In this document: positions 1 to 12,049 of the stretch, in pieces | Numbering within the stretch: the stretch's first letter is position 1 | How the letters are laid out: each line of letters begins with the position of its first letter | NCBI GenBank assembly: GCA_902793325.1 | Contig: CADBCY010000002.1 | Coordinates: 1 to 64,000 of the forward strand | Reading direction: 5' to 3' | DNA: 64,000 bases | Source: an uncultured Eubacteriales bacterium | Lineage (GTDB): Bacteria; Bacillota; Clostridia; Christensenellales; Aristaeellaceae | The notes under the pieces: model-generated | Databases searched by the model: none | The model's input: the letters and a program-made list of their open reading frames with translations, nothing else | What the model was told of the DNA's origin: nothing | Position numbers and translations under genes: made by a program

Positions 1-19
1 CAATATCATACAAACGCTG

Positions 20-52
20 CCAGGTCTGCGCAAGACCTGGCATTACTTTTTT
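20..52 (+). terminator. Intrinsic terminator of an upstream gene
   Basis: A perfect 8-bp stem (CCAGGTCT/AGACCTGG, loop GCGCA, 20-40) is followed after five bases by a T-run at 47-52. It reads as a + strand terminator for a gene left of the window, because the minus direction has no T-run. Confidence 0.5.
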
Positions 53-65
53 CGTGTCCCATTAT

Positions 66-93
66 AAAGAGGCTGCCTCGTTTTGAGACAGCC
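66..93 (-). terminator. Terminator after the L,D-transpeptidase gene
   Basis: A 9-bp stem (71-79 with 85-93) lies about 20 bases past the stop codon of the L,D-transpeptidase. The one irregular pair is U-G on the minus RNA but C-A on the plus RNA, so it fits minus-strand transcription. The following T-run is short. Confidence 0.5.
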
Positions 94-113
94 CCTTCTG
101 TTTGTCGATGGCA

Positions 114-2051
114 CTATTCCACGACGACCGTGGTGCGCGCCGGGCAGTTCGTCCAGATCCACTTGGCGTCCTCGACGCTCAGCCGGACGCAGCCGTGGGA
201 GGCCTTTCGGCCCAGGTTGTTCACGGAGCTCTGGGTCACGCGGCCCTCCTTGCTGCCGTACAACACGGAATGGAACATGATGTCGCCCTGGATATAGTAG
301 GCGTACTGCGCCCAGCAGTTGAACTTCTTGAAGAAGTGCCAGCGCGCGCCGGGGCCGGTGCTGCCCGTGTAGGTGCCCTTGGGCGTCTCGGAGCCCGAGC
401 GGCCGGTGGAGCACTTCATGGTCTTTACCAGTTCGGTGTACTCCAGGTTGTCGTCGAGGGCATAGACGTACACGCGCTGCTTTTCCCGGCTGACGCGGAT
501 CTTGTAAGGCTTCAGGGCCTTCTGGGCGTTGGCGTTGAACAGCTTCGCCAGCGTATCGGCGTCGGCCCTGCCGGTCTGCTTCAGGCCGTTCAGTTTCTGG
601 AAGGCCTTTACGGCGTCGGCGGTACCCTCGCCGTAATCGCCGTCCACGGCGCTGTAGTAGTACTCCAGGCAATTCAGGCGGCGCTGGACCCGCGTCACGT
701 CGATGCCGGTGGAGCCGATGCCCATGGCGGCGGGAATGGCAGGAAAGCTGTTCGCGTAGAATGCGTCCAGCAGGATGGGGTCGGCGATGCCGTTCACGTC
801 GGAGATGCCGCCCATCAGACCCGCCTGCTGCATATACTGTTGCAGGTTCTCCACGCCGATCTTCGTGGTCGCGCCGTAGCTGCCGTCCACGGCGATGCTC
901 CCGAAGCCCAGCACGCGCAGCCTCCGCTGCAGGTTGGACACCGCGTCGCCGCTTGAGCCCACGGTCAGCATGGAGTTGTCGGGCTTCACGGCGCGGCCAG
1001 AGAACAGCACGCGCTGGGTCGCCTCGTCCGCGATGCCGGACTGCTCCAGGTCGTTGTAGTACTGGAAGATGCGCAAGGAGTAGGCCGTCGCGGAACCGAA
1101 CGCGCCGTCCGCCTCGCCCGCCAGGTAGCCCAGGTTGGCGAGCCGCGTCTGCACGCGCGATACGGTCGTGCCCTCATCTCCGAGGGCGGCGACGCCGCGC
1201 ACGGGCTGGAAGCGGTCGCTGAACAGGTACGCCTGCAAGAGCGCGCTGGCCGAGCCGTCGCCCGCCTTGTCTGCGGACGCTTCCGCCGTCTCCAGGAGTT
1301 CGTCCGTCGCCACCGGCATGTCGGCATAGCTGCCCGCCACGGTCGTGAGGGCGAAATGCCGCTGCGCTTCGGCGATGCGGTCGTCCTGCGCCAGCATCTG
1401 CACGTAGCGCTCCAGGCGCATCACCGCTTCCGCCGTCCTCGCGCCGTAGTAGCCGTCGGCGCGATCGTTGAGGAAGCCCAGCTGGATCAGCTTCTCCTGC
1501 AGCCGCTGCGTCGCCGCGCCGTCGATGCCCTCTGCCAGCGGCGGATAGTAGGGCACCGTGGCGGTGATCCGCCGCAACACCAGGTCTTCGCTGGCCCATG
1601 CGGGCATGCCCGTATCGCCGGGCTGCGCGCCGGCGCGCTGGGCGGCGTAGGCCTCGGAAATGACGTTCGCCAGGGACTCCGGGTCCGCCTGTACCTGCTG
1701 GACGGCATTCAGCACCAGCGCCTTCAGCCAGTCCGAAACCGTCTGCCACTGGGCCTCCGTCATGCCCTGGCGAAGCTCGAACTCAAAGTTGACCTTCAGC
1801 ACGTCGCCGTTGCTGCTGACGAGCTCTTGGGCATAGGTCTTGTTTTCCGTCGCGCCGAGGGCGATCGTGGTCGTCTGGAATTCGACCGACGCGGAGGCGG
1901 GGATGTCCGCCTCGTCCATCAGCCGCTCCAGCTCCGTCCGGCTCACGCCCGCCCGCGCCTCCTCCGCCAGCGCGGCAAATGCCGACGAAGGCAGGGCAGC
2001 GAGCAGCAGGAGCACGGCCAGTATCAATGACATGAATGCTTTGCGCTTCAT
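114..2051 (-). CDS. Secreted L,D-transpeptidase with four peptidoglycan-binding domains
   Basis: Likely forms 3-3 cross-links or remodels peptidoglycan outside the membrane. A signal peptide (MKRKAFMSLILAV..., Ala-rich end SAFA-ALAEE) is followed by a helical region. Four PG_binding_1-like repeats (roughly residues 155-210, 280-335, 370-415 and 450-495) carry the typical 'LGYL...DGxFGxxT' pattern. A C-terminal YkuD catalytic domain has the ASHGCVRL motif with the active-site Cys. The start at 2051 was chosen because GGGAGG lies six bases upstream; a longer reading frame exists but would remove this site. The total of 645 residues is long for YkuD enzymes because of the wall-binding repeats. 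Monocistronic, with a terminator just after it. Confidence 0.9.
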   Translation of the reverse strand: MKRKAFMSLILAVLLLLAALPSSAFAALAEEARAGVSRTELERLMDEADIPASASVEFQTTTIALGATENKTYAQELVSSNGDVLKVNFEFELRQGMTEAQWQTVSDWLKALVLNAVQQVQADPESLANVISEAYAAQRAGAQPGDTGMPAWASEDLVLRRITATVPYYPPLAEGIDGAATQRLQEKLIQLGFLNDRADGYYGARTAEAVMRLERYVQMLAQDDRIAEAQRHFALTTVAGSYADMPVATDELLETAEASADKAGDGSASALLQAYLFSDRFQPVRGVAALGDEGTTVSRVQTRLANLGYLAGEADGAFGSATAYSLRIFQYYNDLEQSGIADEATQRVLFSGRAVKPDNSMLTVGSSGDAVSNLQRRLRVLGFGSIAVDGSYGATTKIGVENLQQYMQQAGLMGGISDVNGIADPILLDAFYANSFPAIPAAMGIGSTGIDVTRVQRRLNCLEYYYSAVDGDYGEGTADAVKAFQKLNGLKQTGRADADTLAKLFNANAQKALKPYKIRVSREKQRVYVYALDDNLEYTELVKTMKCSTGRSGSETPKGTYTGSTGPGARWHFFKKFNCWAQYAYYIQGDIMFHSVLYGSKEGRVTQSSVNNLGRKASHGCVRLSVEDAKWIWTNCPARTTVVVE

Positions 2052-2164
2052 CATGAACCTCCCGATTGGAATTGCACCATATAGACGCATACCCGCCGGG
2101 TTTTGTTGCATACTGTCGAAATAACAAATCCACCCAGCGGCGCGTGATACGCATGTATGGTATC

Positions 2165-2170
2165 ATTATA
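2165..2170 (-). promoter_or_regulatory. Possible -10 element for the L,D-transpeptidase gene
   Basis: A perfect TATAAT on the minus strand lies about 110 bases upstream of the chosen start. No good -35 is seen at 16-18 bases spacing, so the promoter assignment is tentative. Confidence 0.35.
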
Positions 2171-2246
2171 GCGCAACCGCCGGGTTGGTATCGAGTCGCT
2201 CACCATGAAGAACCTGGTTCGACTTCATGAACAATTTGTGGACAGA

Positions 2247-2283
2247 CAAAAAACACACCCCGGAACGCCGTCCGGGATGTGTC
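2247..2283 (-). terminator. Terminator of the ATP synthase operon
   Basis: On the minus strand a stem of about 12 bp (ACAC.TCCCGGA with TCCGGG.TGTGT) is followed by a run of seven T. It lies about 75 bases past the atpC stop and ends the atp operon. Confidence 0.85.
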
Positions 2284-2357
2284 GATCCTTTGGAAAGTCG
2301 GTGCGTATTTCATTCATGGGGTACCCACGCAGCGGGGCGCTCCTTCGGAAACGCGCT

Positions 2358-2624
2358 TCATGCTTCCTTCCAGGTGAAGTGGTTGGTGATGATCTGCACG
2401 GCGTCGCTCGCGGCGTGGAGCATGCCGCCCTCGATTTCCGCGCGCCGCACCGTGCCGTCCGGCAGGGTCACGCGGCCCTCCCCCTTGCCGAGGGATGTGG
2501 AAAAGTCGATGTGCCGCGCCATGACGCACACGTCGCCGCCGGTGGCGCGCACGATGACGCGCTCCGCCGCTCCCTCGAAGAGCTTTCCCTCGGGAGTGAC
2601 CACGGTCAGTTGAATCGTCGCCAT
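2358..2624 (-). CDS. atpC: ATP synthase epsilon subunit, lacking the C-terminal domain
   Basis: Central-stalk subunit of F1, last gene of the atp operon, three bases after the atpD stop. The sequence (start MATIQLTVVTPEGK, with GDVCVMARHIDF and VTLPDGTVRRAEIEGG) matches the N-terminal beta-sandwich. The protein stops at residue 88, whereas the usual length is about 130-140. The C-terminal two-helix domain, which in many bacteria inhibits ATP hydrolysis, is absent, and the DNA after the stop does not encode it in any obvious frame. Start supported by GGGAGAG upstream. It looks like a genuine short form, not a recent frameshift. Confidence 0.88.
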   Translation of the reverse strand: MATIQLTVVTPEGKLFEGAAERVIVRATGGDVCVMARHIDFSTSLGKGEGRVTLPDGTVRRAEIEGGMLHAASDAVQIITNHFTWKEA

Positions 2625-2627
2625 GGG

Positions 2628-4082
<1,455 letters not shown>

Positions 4083-4928
4083 TTATGAATGCTCCGCACC
4101 GGCGACGATTTCCGTCAGCTCCTGGGTGATGGAGCTCTGCCTCGCCCGGTTGTAGCGCAGGTTGAGGTCTTCGATCATCTCGCCCGCGTTCTTCGTGGCG
4201 GAGTCCATGGCCACGCGCCGCGCCGCCTGCTCGCTGGCGAAGGCGTCGCACGCCGCGGAGTAGATCACGCCGGAAAGGTACTGGGGCATGAACTGCCGAA
4301 GCAGCGCCTCCGCCCCCGGCTCGCACAGCATCTGCCGCTGCCTGCCCTCCGCCTGCACGGGTTCGAGCGGCAGGAGGTTGCGCAGCACGGGCGTCTGCGT
4401 CAGCACGGACCGGAAGGTGGTGTAACAGAGGACGACCTCGTCGTACTCCCCCGCCTCGAAGCCCCGCAGAATCTCCCCGGCCAGGGGCTCGCAGTCCTCC
4501 ACCGAGAGGTTCTCCACGCGCTCGATCTGCGCGGGCATTTCCACCTTGCGGCGCTGGAAGAAGTCCCGCGCCTTGCGGCCGATGGTGATGACGCTGTAGC
4601 TGCCTTCGGGCATGCCGTCCCAGTCGATGCTCTTGTAGACGTTGGCGTTGTAGCTGCCCGCGAGGCCGCGATCGCCCGCGATCACCACGTACAGCCGATG
4701 CCTGACTTCGCGGCGCTGCGCATAGATGCTGTCCTCGGCCAGGTTATGGCTGACGATGTCCTTCATCGCGCGCTGGGCGATTTCCATGTAGGGACGGCTG
4801 GCCTCCATGCGGTTGCGCGCGCCCCTCAGCTTGGAGGATGCCACAAGCTGCATGGCCTTGGTGATCTGCATCGTGCTCTGCACGCTCTTGATCCGCAGCT
4901 TGATGTCCTTCATCGATGCTCCGGCCAT
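4083..4928 (-). CDS. atpG: ATP synthase F1 subunit gamma
   Basis: Rotary shaft of F1. N-terminal helix MKDIKLRIKSVQSTMQITKA and C-terminal NLRYNRARQSSITQELTEI are the paired helices that form the coiled-coil rotor and are diagnostic. Length 281 is normal. Start at 4928 follows GGAGTGATTCC; an internal Met five codons later is an alternative. Starts four bases after the atpA stop. Confidence 0.96.
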   Translation of the reverse strand: MAGASMKDIKLRIKSVQSTMQITKAMQLVASSKLRGARNRMEASRPYMEIAQRAMKDIVSHNLAEDSIYAQRREVRHRLYVVIAGDRGLAGSYNANVYKSIDWDGMPEGSYSVITIGRKARDFFQRRKVEMPAQIERVENLSVEDCEPLAGEILRGFEAGEYDEVVLCYTTFRSVLTQTPVLRNLLPLEPVQAEGRQRQMLCEPGAEALLRQFMPQYLSGVIYSAACDAFASEQAARRVAMDSATKNAGEMIEDLNLRYNRARQSSITQELTEIVAGAEHS

Positions 4929-4932
4929 GGAA

Positions 4933-7009
<2,077 letters not shown>

Positions 7010-7013
<4 letters not shown>

Positions 7014-7516
7014 GACGCGTCACCTGCATTTCGAATGAAGTCCTCGACCAGATCGCGGTGATCTTCCTCGTTGATCTCGCGCTCCACCATGCGGCCGGCG
7101 ATGTCCACGGCCATGCCGGAGATCTCGCCCACCAGCTCGGTGTAGGCCTTGTGCTTCTCCTGGGCGATCTCGGCCTCCGCCTTCTGCTTCATGTGCGCGG
7201 CCTCGTCCTTGGCCTCCTGCACGATGGCCTCGCCGCGGCGCTGCGCGTTGTCCACGGCGCTGCGCACCAGGCGATCCGCCTCGTCGCGGGCGTCGTGCAT
7301 GCGGCGGGCGTAATCCTCCTTGAGCTGCGCGGCCTCGTCCCGATCCTTGCCGGCGGCGTCGTAGATGCCGTCGATCTCCTGCTGGCGGGCGTCCAGCATG
7401 GCCATGACCCGCTTGAACAGGAACTTCTTGATGAAGTGAAACAGGATCAGCAGGTTGCAGATCTGAAAGACGATGGTCCAAGGCGTAATTGAAATAAACT
7501 CCTGTACCGCTTTCAC
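7010..7516 (-). CDS. atpF: ATP synthase Fo subunit b
   Basis: Membrane-anchored peripheral stalk. One N-terminal membrane segment (IVFQICNLLILFHFI) is followed by a long charged, Ala-rich helix (about residues 40-150) typical of the b dimer. Length 168 is normal. Stop overlaps atpH by four bases. Confidence 0.94.
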
Positions 7517-7561
7517 TTTACTTCCTCCTGGAAATCAAGCTGTTGCTGCCGGGTGGCAGGA

Positions 7562-7846
<285 letters not shown>

Positions 7847-7876
7847 CTAGATCGATTGATTGTTGTTGGGTTTATG

Positions 7877-8632
7877 TCAACCCTCCGCCGCCGAACCAAT
7901 GTACATCATGGTCAGCATGCAGAAGATAAACGCCTGCAGAAGGCTGGAGAACAGGTCGAAGTACACCGAGAACACCGCCGGGATGCCCACCTGAAGAATG
8001 GGGATCTGCGCGAGGAGCTGCCCGACCGCGCCGGGAATCAGCGACAGCAGCCCGTGGGAGGCGGCCGCCAGCGCCGCGTACAGCAGCGCCGTGATGACCG
8101 AGCCGGAGGCGATGTTGCCGAAGTGACGGAAGGCCATCGACAGGGGCGTGGCGAACTCGCTGATGATGTTGAAGGGCAGCAACACCGGGATGGGCTCAAA
8201 GTAGCCCTTGATGTAGCCCAGCACGCCGCCGGAGCGGAACTTGTTGTAGGTGATGAGCACGAACACCATGAGCGCCCAGCCGAGCAGCGTGGACAGATCC
8301 GAGGTCGGCGCGTACATACCGATCATGCTGGACAGGGAGCACAGCGCCGACAGGCTCATGATGGCGGCGATCAGCGGCGGATAGAACCCGCCCTTTTCAA
8401 AGCGCTTTCCCATGTTGTTGCCGATCATGGCGTTCACCTTTTTCACGATGAACTCGGCGATGATCTGCCGCTTGGTGCGGGCGTGCACCTGCATGTTGTG
8501 CGTCAGGAACAGGCAGAGGCCGATGATGACCGCCATCACGATCCAGGTGTTGACCACCGTCTCGGTAATGACGATGCCGCCCAGCGCGGGGATTTCGAGC
8601 AGTATTCTTGCGCCGTGGACGTCAAGACTCAA
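7877..8632 (-). CDS. atpB: ATP synthase Fo subunit a
   Basis: Stator ion channel of Fo. Hydrophobic with about five to six membrane segments. The essential arginine lies in SMAFRHFGNIASG, matching the conserved RLFGN segment. Start taken as TTG at 8632, overlapping the last 11 bases of atpI, since MSLDVHGARILLEIP is the usual beginning for this subunit; the RBS is weak, consistent with coupling. Length 251. Confidence 0.92.
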   Translation of the reverse strand: MSLDVHGARILLEIPALGGIVITETVVNTWIVMAVIIGLCLFLTHNMQVHARTKRQIIAEFIVKKVNAMIGNNMGKRFEKGGFYPPLIAAIMSLSALCSLSSMIGMYAPTSDLSTLLGWALMVFVLITYNKFRSGGVLGYIKGYFEPIPVLLPFNIISEFATPLSMAFRHFGNIASGSVITALLYAALAAASHGLLSLIPGAVGQLLAQIPILQVGIPAVFSVYFDLFSSLLQAFIFCMLTMMYIGSAAEG

Positions 8633-9077
8633 GGTTGTTCACATCCTTTGACTTATTGGAACGGAATGAACCGAAGATTCTTCTGAGATAGATGGTCGCC
8701 GTCGGGAACAGCGCCGGGAGCAGCGTCGCCAGCGCGTCGAATTTGAACACCGCGATGCCCACGATCAGCAGGGCGATCATCGCGAACTTCCGCAGCGTGA
8801 AGGAGGTCTGCATGCGGGCCTTCATCTTCGTCGTGAGGGCCTCGATCTCCTCGTCGCTGCGTTGACGCTTGCCCGCTTCGTCCGTGATGGACTGCACCGT
8901 CATGCCCATGACGAAGAAGTTGGCGACGGCGAGCAGCGCGCTGTAGAGGCCGCCGAGCAGCGCCTTTACGCTGAACTGGCCGAGCGCGACATAGATCGCC
9001 AGCATGAGCGCCGTCAGAACCGCTACGCCCGCGGCGATGCGGCCCGTCTCCCGAAGCACTGCTTTCTGCGGTTTCAT
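8622..9077 (-). CDS. atpI: AtpI-like membrane protein of the atp operon
   Basis: First gene of the operon. The 151-residue protein has about four hydrophobic segments (e.g. AAGVAVLTALMLAIYVALG, LLGGLYSALLAVANFFVMG). Subunit I homologues assist c-ring assembly or Mg/Ca handling; sequence conservation is low and the call rests on position and topology. The start at 9077 is fixed by the promoter at 9153-9181, because a longer reading frame would begin inside the promoter. GAGG lies five bases upstream. Confidence 0.7.
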   Translation of the reverse strand: MKPQKAVLRETGRIAAGVAVLTALMLAIYVALGQFSVKALLGGLYSALLAVANFFVMGMTVQSITDEAGKRQRSDEEIEALTTKMKARMQTSFTLRKFAMIALLIVGIAVFKFDALATLLPALFPTATIYLRRIFGSFRSNKSKDVNNLES

Positions 9078-9152
9078 GTCCACCTCGTCCGCGCGACCGC
9101 GATGTGTTTTACTTCGTTCATTTTGCCGGTGCGATACTTCGCCATATGTTCT

Positions 9153-9181
9153 TTTATAGCTGATATCACGGGCTTTGTCAA
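9153..9181 (-). promoter_or_regulatory. Sigma-A promoter of the atp operon
   Basis: TTGACA (9176-9181), 17-base spacer, TATAAA (9153-9158) on the minus strand, with predicted transcription start about 70 bases before atpI. Confidence 0.88.
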
Positions 9182-9188
9182 GCATGGG

Positions 9189-9233
9189 CGCATTAATTCT
9201 TTCAATAATGCGTCACATCTGCATCATGATGCA
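9189..9233. promoter_or_regulatory. Two palindromes upstream of the atp promoter
   Basis: CGCATTA-N10-TAATGCG (9189-9212) lies eight bases upstream of the atp -35, and a perfect 14-bp palindrome TGCATCATGATGCA (9220-9233) lies next to it. Position suggests regulator sites for the atp operon; no regulator is identified. Confidence 0.4.
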
Positions 9234-9355
9234 TGACCCGCTTGAAAAGCCGCGCGCCGAACGCTCATGAAGGTATGCTACTGCGCATCGTCCCCATGCG
9301 CAATGGGCAAAGCCCGCGCGGTGTCCGTTTTCCGTACATTCCGCCCCGTTTGCAC

Positions 9356-9389
9356 AAAAAGCGCACGACCGGGTGCTCCGGTCGTGCGC
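9356..9389 (-). terminator. Terminator of the liv operon
   Basis: A 12-bp perfect stem (GCGCACGACCGG, loop of five) is followed by TTTTT on the minus strand, 20 bases past the livF stop. Confidence 0.9.
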
Positions 9390-9408
9390 GAAAATGCTTT
9401 GCGCGTCA

Positions 9409-10119
9409 TCAGCCGCCGAGGTAGGCTTCCCGCACGCGGTCGTCGGCGAGGACCTCCGCGGCAGAGCCCTGGATGGTGATGCTGCCCGTACCGAGCACAT
9501 AGGCCCGGTCGGCGATGGACAGCGCCATCTGCGCGTTCTGCTCCACCAGCAGGATGGTGGTGCCCGCCTCGTGCAGCTCCTGGATGATGTTGAAGATCTG
9601 CTCTACCAGCAGCGGCGCGAGGCCCATGGAGGGCTCGTCCAGCATCAGCAGCTTCGGCTTGCTCATCAGCGCGCGGCCCATGGCCAGCATCTGCTGCTCG
9701 CCGCCGGAGAGCGTGCCAGCCACCTGCTTCTCGCGCTCCTTCAGGCGCGGAAAGCGCTGGAACACGTTCTCGAGCGAGGCGGGGATCTCCTCCGCCGGGC
9801 GGGTGAAGCCGCCCATCTCCAGGTTCTCCTTCACGGTCATCTGCTGGAACACGCGCCGCCCCTCGGGGCACAGCGCCATCCCCAGCCCGACCACCTTGCT
9901 GGCGCCGATGCCGATGATGTTCTTCTCGTCAAAGGTGATGGAGCCGCTCTTCGGCCTGAGCAGCCCGGCCACCGTGTTGAGCGTGGTGGACTTGCCCGCG
10001 CCGTTCGCGCCGATCAGCGTGACGATCTCGCCCTCGTTGACTTCGAAGGAAACGCCCTTGATGGCGTGGATGCTGCCGTAGTAGACGTGGATGTCGTTCA
10101 CCTTCAATAGCGTCGCCAT
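9409..10119 (-). CDS. livF: Branched-chain amino acid ABC transporter, ATPase LivF
   Basis: Cytoplasmic ATPase driving amino acid import, paired with LivG. Walker A GANGAGKS, signature LSGGEQQ, Walker B KLLMLDEPS. The 236-residue length and the MGLAPLLVEQIF segment are typical of LivF. Last gene of livJHMGF, four bases after livG. Confidence 0.95.
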   Translation of the reverse strand: MATLLKVNDIHVYYGSIHAIKGVSFEVNEGEIVTLIGANGAGKSTTLNTVAGLLRPKSGSITFDEKNIIGIGASKVVGLGMALCPEGRRVFQQMTVKENLEMGGFTRPAEEIPASLENVFQRFPRLKEREKQVAGTLSGGEQQMLAMGRALMSKPKLLMLDEPSMGLAPLLVEQIFNIIQELHEAGTTILLVEQNAQMALSIADRAYVLGTGSITIQGSAAEVLADDRVREAYLGG

Positions 10120-10123
10120 GCGG

Positions 10124-10981
10124 TCAGCCCTCCTTCTTCTTGCCCAGGTACGCCTCGATGACCACCGGGTTGTTCTGGACCTCCTCGGCGGTGCCCTTGG
10201 CGATGATCTTGCCGTAGTTCAGCACGCAGATACCCTCGCAGATGCCCATGACCAGGTTCATGTCGTGCTCGATGAGCAGTATGGCGATCTGGAACTGGTC
10301 GCGGATCTTGATGATGTTGTTCATCAGTTCCTCGGTCTCGTGCGGGTTCATGCCCGCGGCGGGCTCGTCCAGCAGCAACAGGGACGGGTTCGTCGCCAGC
10401 GCGCGCACGATCTCCAGCCGACGCTGGGCGCCATAGGGCAGCGAACCGGCGCGGACGTTCGCCACGTCCTGCATGTCGAACAGCGACAACAGCTCCAGCG
10501 CCTTCAGGTGCTGCTGGCGCTCCTGCTTCCAGTAGCCGGGCATGCGCAGTATGCCGGTGAACATGCCGTACCGGATCTGGTTATGCAGGCCGATGCGCAC
10601 ATTGTCCTCCACCGTCATGTTGTCGAACAGGCGGATGTTCTGGAACGTGCGGGCGATGCCCAGCTTGTTGGCCTGGACGGTGTTCATGCCTGCGGTATCC
10701 CTGCCGTTGACCATGATGGTGCCCATGGTGGGCTGGTACACCTTGGTCAGCAGGTTGAACACGGTGGTCTTGCCTGCGCCGTTGGGGCCGATCAGCCCGG
10801 CGATTTCCGTCTTGCCGATGATGAGGTTGAAGTCCTCCACGGCCTTCAGGCCGCCGAACTCGATGCCCAGGTGGCGCGCCTCCAGCACGGGGGTGCTCAG
10901 CAGGTCGCGCTCGGGGATGATGCCGTGGCTCGGCGCGGGCACCATCTTGGTCGCGGACCTTCTCTTGATCGATTCGCTCAT
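10124..10981 (-). CDS. livG: Branched-chain amino acid ABC transporter, ATPase LivG
   Basis: Second ATPase of the Liv transporter. Walker A GPNGAGKT, Walker B LLLLDEPAAG. The AAGMNPHET segment after Walker B is characteristic of LivG. The N-terminus has about 33 extra residues before the ABC domain. The start overlaps the livM stop (ATGA). Confidence 0.95.
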   Translation of the reverse strand: MSESIKRRSATKMVPAPSHGIIPERDLLSTPVLEARHLGIEFGGLKAVEDFNLIIGKTEIAGLIGPNGAGKTTVFNLLTKVYQPTMGTIMVNGRDTAGMNTVQANKLGIARTFQNIRLFDNMTVEDNVRIGLHNQIRYGMFTGILRMPGYWKQERQQHLKALELLSLFDMQDVANVRAGSLPYGAQRRLEIVRALATNPSLLLLDEPAAGMNPHETEELMNNIIKIRDQFQIAILLIEHDMNLVMGICEGICVLNYGKIIAKGTAEEVQNNPVVIEAYLGKKKEG

Positions 10982-12039
10982 TCTTCCGCGCCTCCCTTCG
11001 CTTCCACGATCTCCGTCCCGCTGTGCTTCTGCGGCACCAGGCGGGTGAACAGGCCGCGGATGGTGGGGTTGTTCGTCGCCAGCATGACCAGGATCAGCAC
11101 GATCGCGTAGATCAGCATGCGGTAGTCGTTAAAGGCGCGCAGCAGCTCGGGCAGCACCGTCAGAAGCGCCGCCGCGATGATGGAGCCGCGGATGTTGCCG
11201 ATGCCGCCGAGCACCACGAACACCAGCACGAGGATGGAGGTGTCGAACTTGAACTTCGCCGCGGTGATGGTGGAGAAGTTCAGGCCGTACAGCGCGCCGG
11301 CCATGCCCGCGAGCACCGCGGAGGTCACGAAGGCCATCATCTTGTACTTGGTGACGTTGATGCCCATGGCCTCCGCCGCGATGCGGTTGTCGCGGCTGGC
11401 CATGATGGCGCGGCCGGAGCGGCTGTTAATGAGGTTCAGCACCACGAACAGCGTGAACAGTATGAGCGCAAAGCCCACGGGGAAGGTGGCGATCTTGGCC
11501 ACGTCCTTGGCGCCGTTGGGGCCGTTCACCAGGATCGTGCCGGGCAGGTTGGGATTGTTGAACGACACGTGCAGCCGGCTCCCCTCCAGCGAGAAGTACA
11601 GGCAGTTCAGCACGTTTCGGATGATCTCGCCGAAGGCCAGCGTCACGATGGCGAGGTAGTCGCCGCGCAGCCGAAGCACCGGTATGCCGATCAGCACGCC
11701 CGCGACCCCGGCGACGACGCCGCCGACGACCATGGCCAGCAGCAGCCGGAGCAGTTCGTTTTCCATGGCAAACGCGCCGGCCATCCACGCGGACGCGATC
11801 ACGCCCGCGAAGGCGCCCACGCTCATGAAGCCAGCGTGGCCAAGGCTCAGTTCGCCGGAAATGCCCACGACCAGGTTCAGGGAAACGGCCATGACCACGT
11901 ATACGCAGATGGGGACCATCTGTCCCTTGAGCGAGCGGGTCATGCGTCCGGAGGCGATCAGCCACTGGCAGAGCACAAACGCCAGTATGACGATGGCGTA
12001 GGTGATGAGATTGCTCAGCGTTTTCTTCTTCATCTTCAT
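10978..12039 (-). CDS. livM: Branched-chain amino acid ABC transporter, permease LivM
   Basis: Integral membrane permease with about eight to ten hydrophobic segments. The SGELSLGHAGFMSVGA and PVLRLRGDYLAIVTL blocks are LivM hallmarks. ATG at 12039 chosen because GAGGTG lies six bases upstream; a GTG nine bases earlier is possible. 353 residues. Confidence 0.94.
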   Translation of the reverse strand: MKMKKKTLSNLITYAIVILAFVLCQWLIASGRMTRSLKGQMVPICVYVVMAVSLNLVVGISGELSLGHAGFMSVGAFAGVIASAWMAGAFAMENELLRLLLAMVVGGVVAGVAGVLIGIPVLRLRGDYLAIVTLAFGEIIRNVLNCLYFSLEGSRLHVSFNNPNLPGTILVNGPNGAKDVAKIATFPVGFALILFTLFVVLNLINSRSGRAIMASRDNRIAAEAMGINVTKYKMMAFVTSAVLAGMAGALYGLNFSTITAAKFKFDTSILVLVFVVLGGIGNIRGSIIAAALLTVLPELLRAFNDYRMLIYAIVLILVMLATNNPTIRGLFTRLVPQKHSGTEIVEAKGGAEE

Positions 12040-12049
12040 GGGCCGCACC

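Noticed and set aside
9078-9185. Longer atpI beginning at 9185
   Set aside because: That start lies upstream of the -35 of the atp promoter, so it would not be on the transcript.
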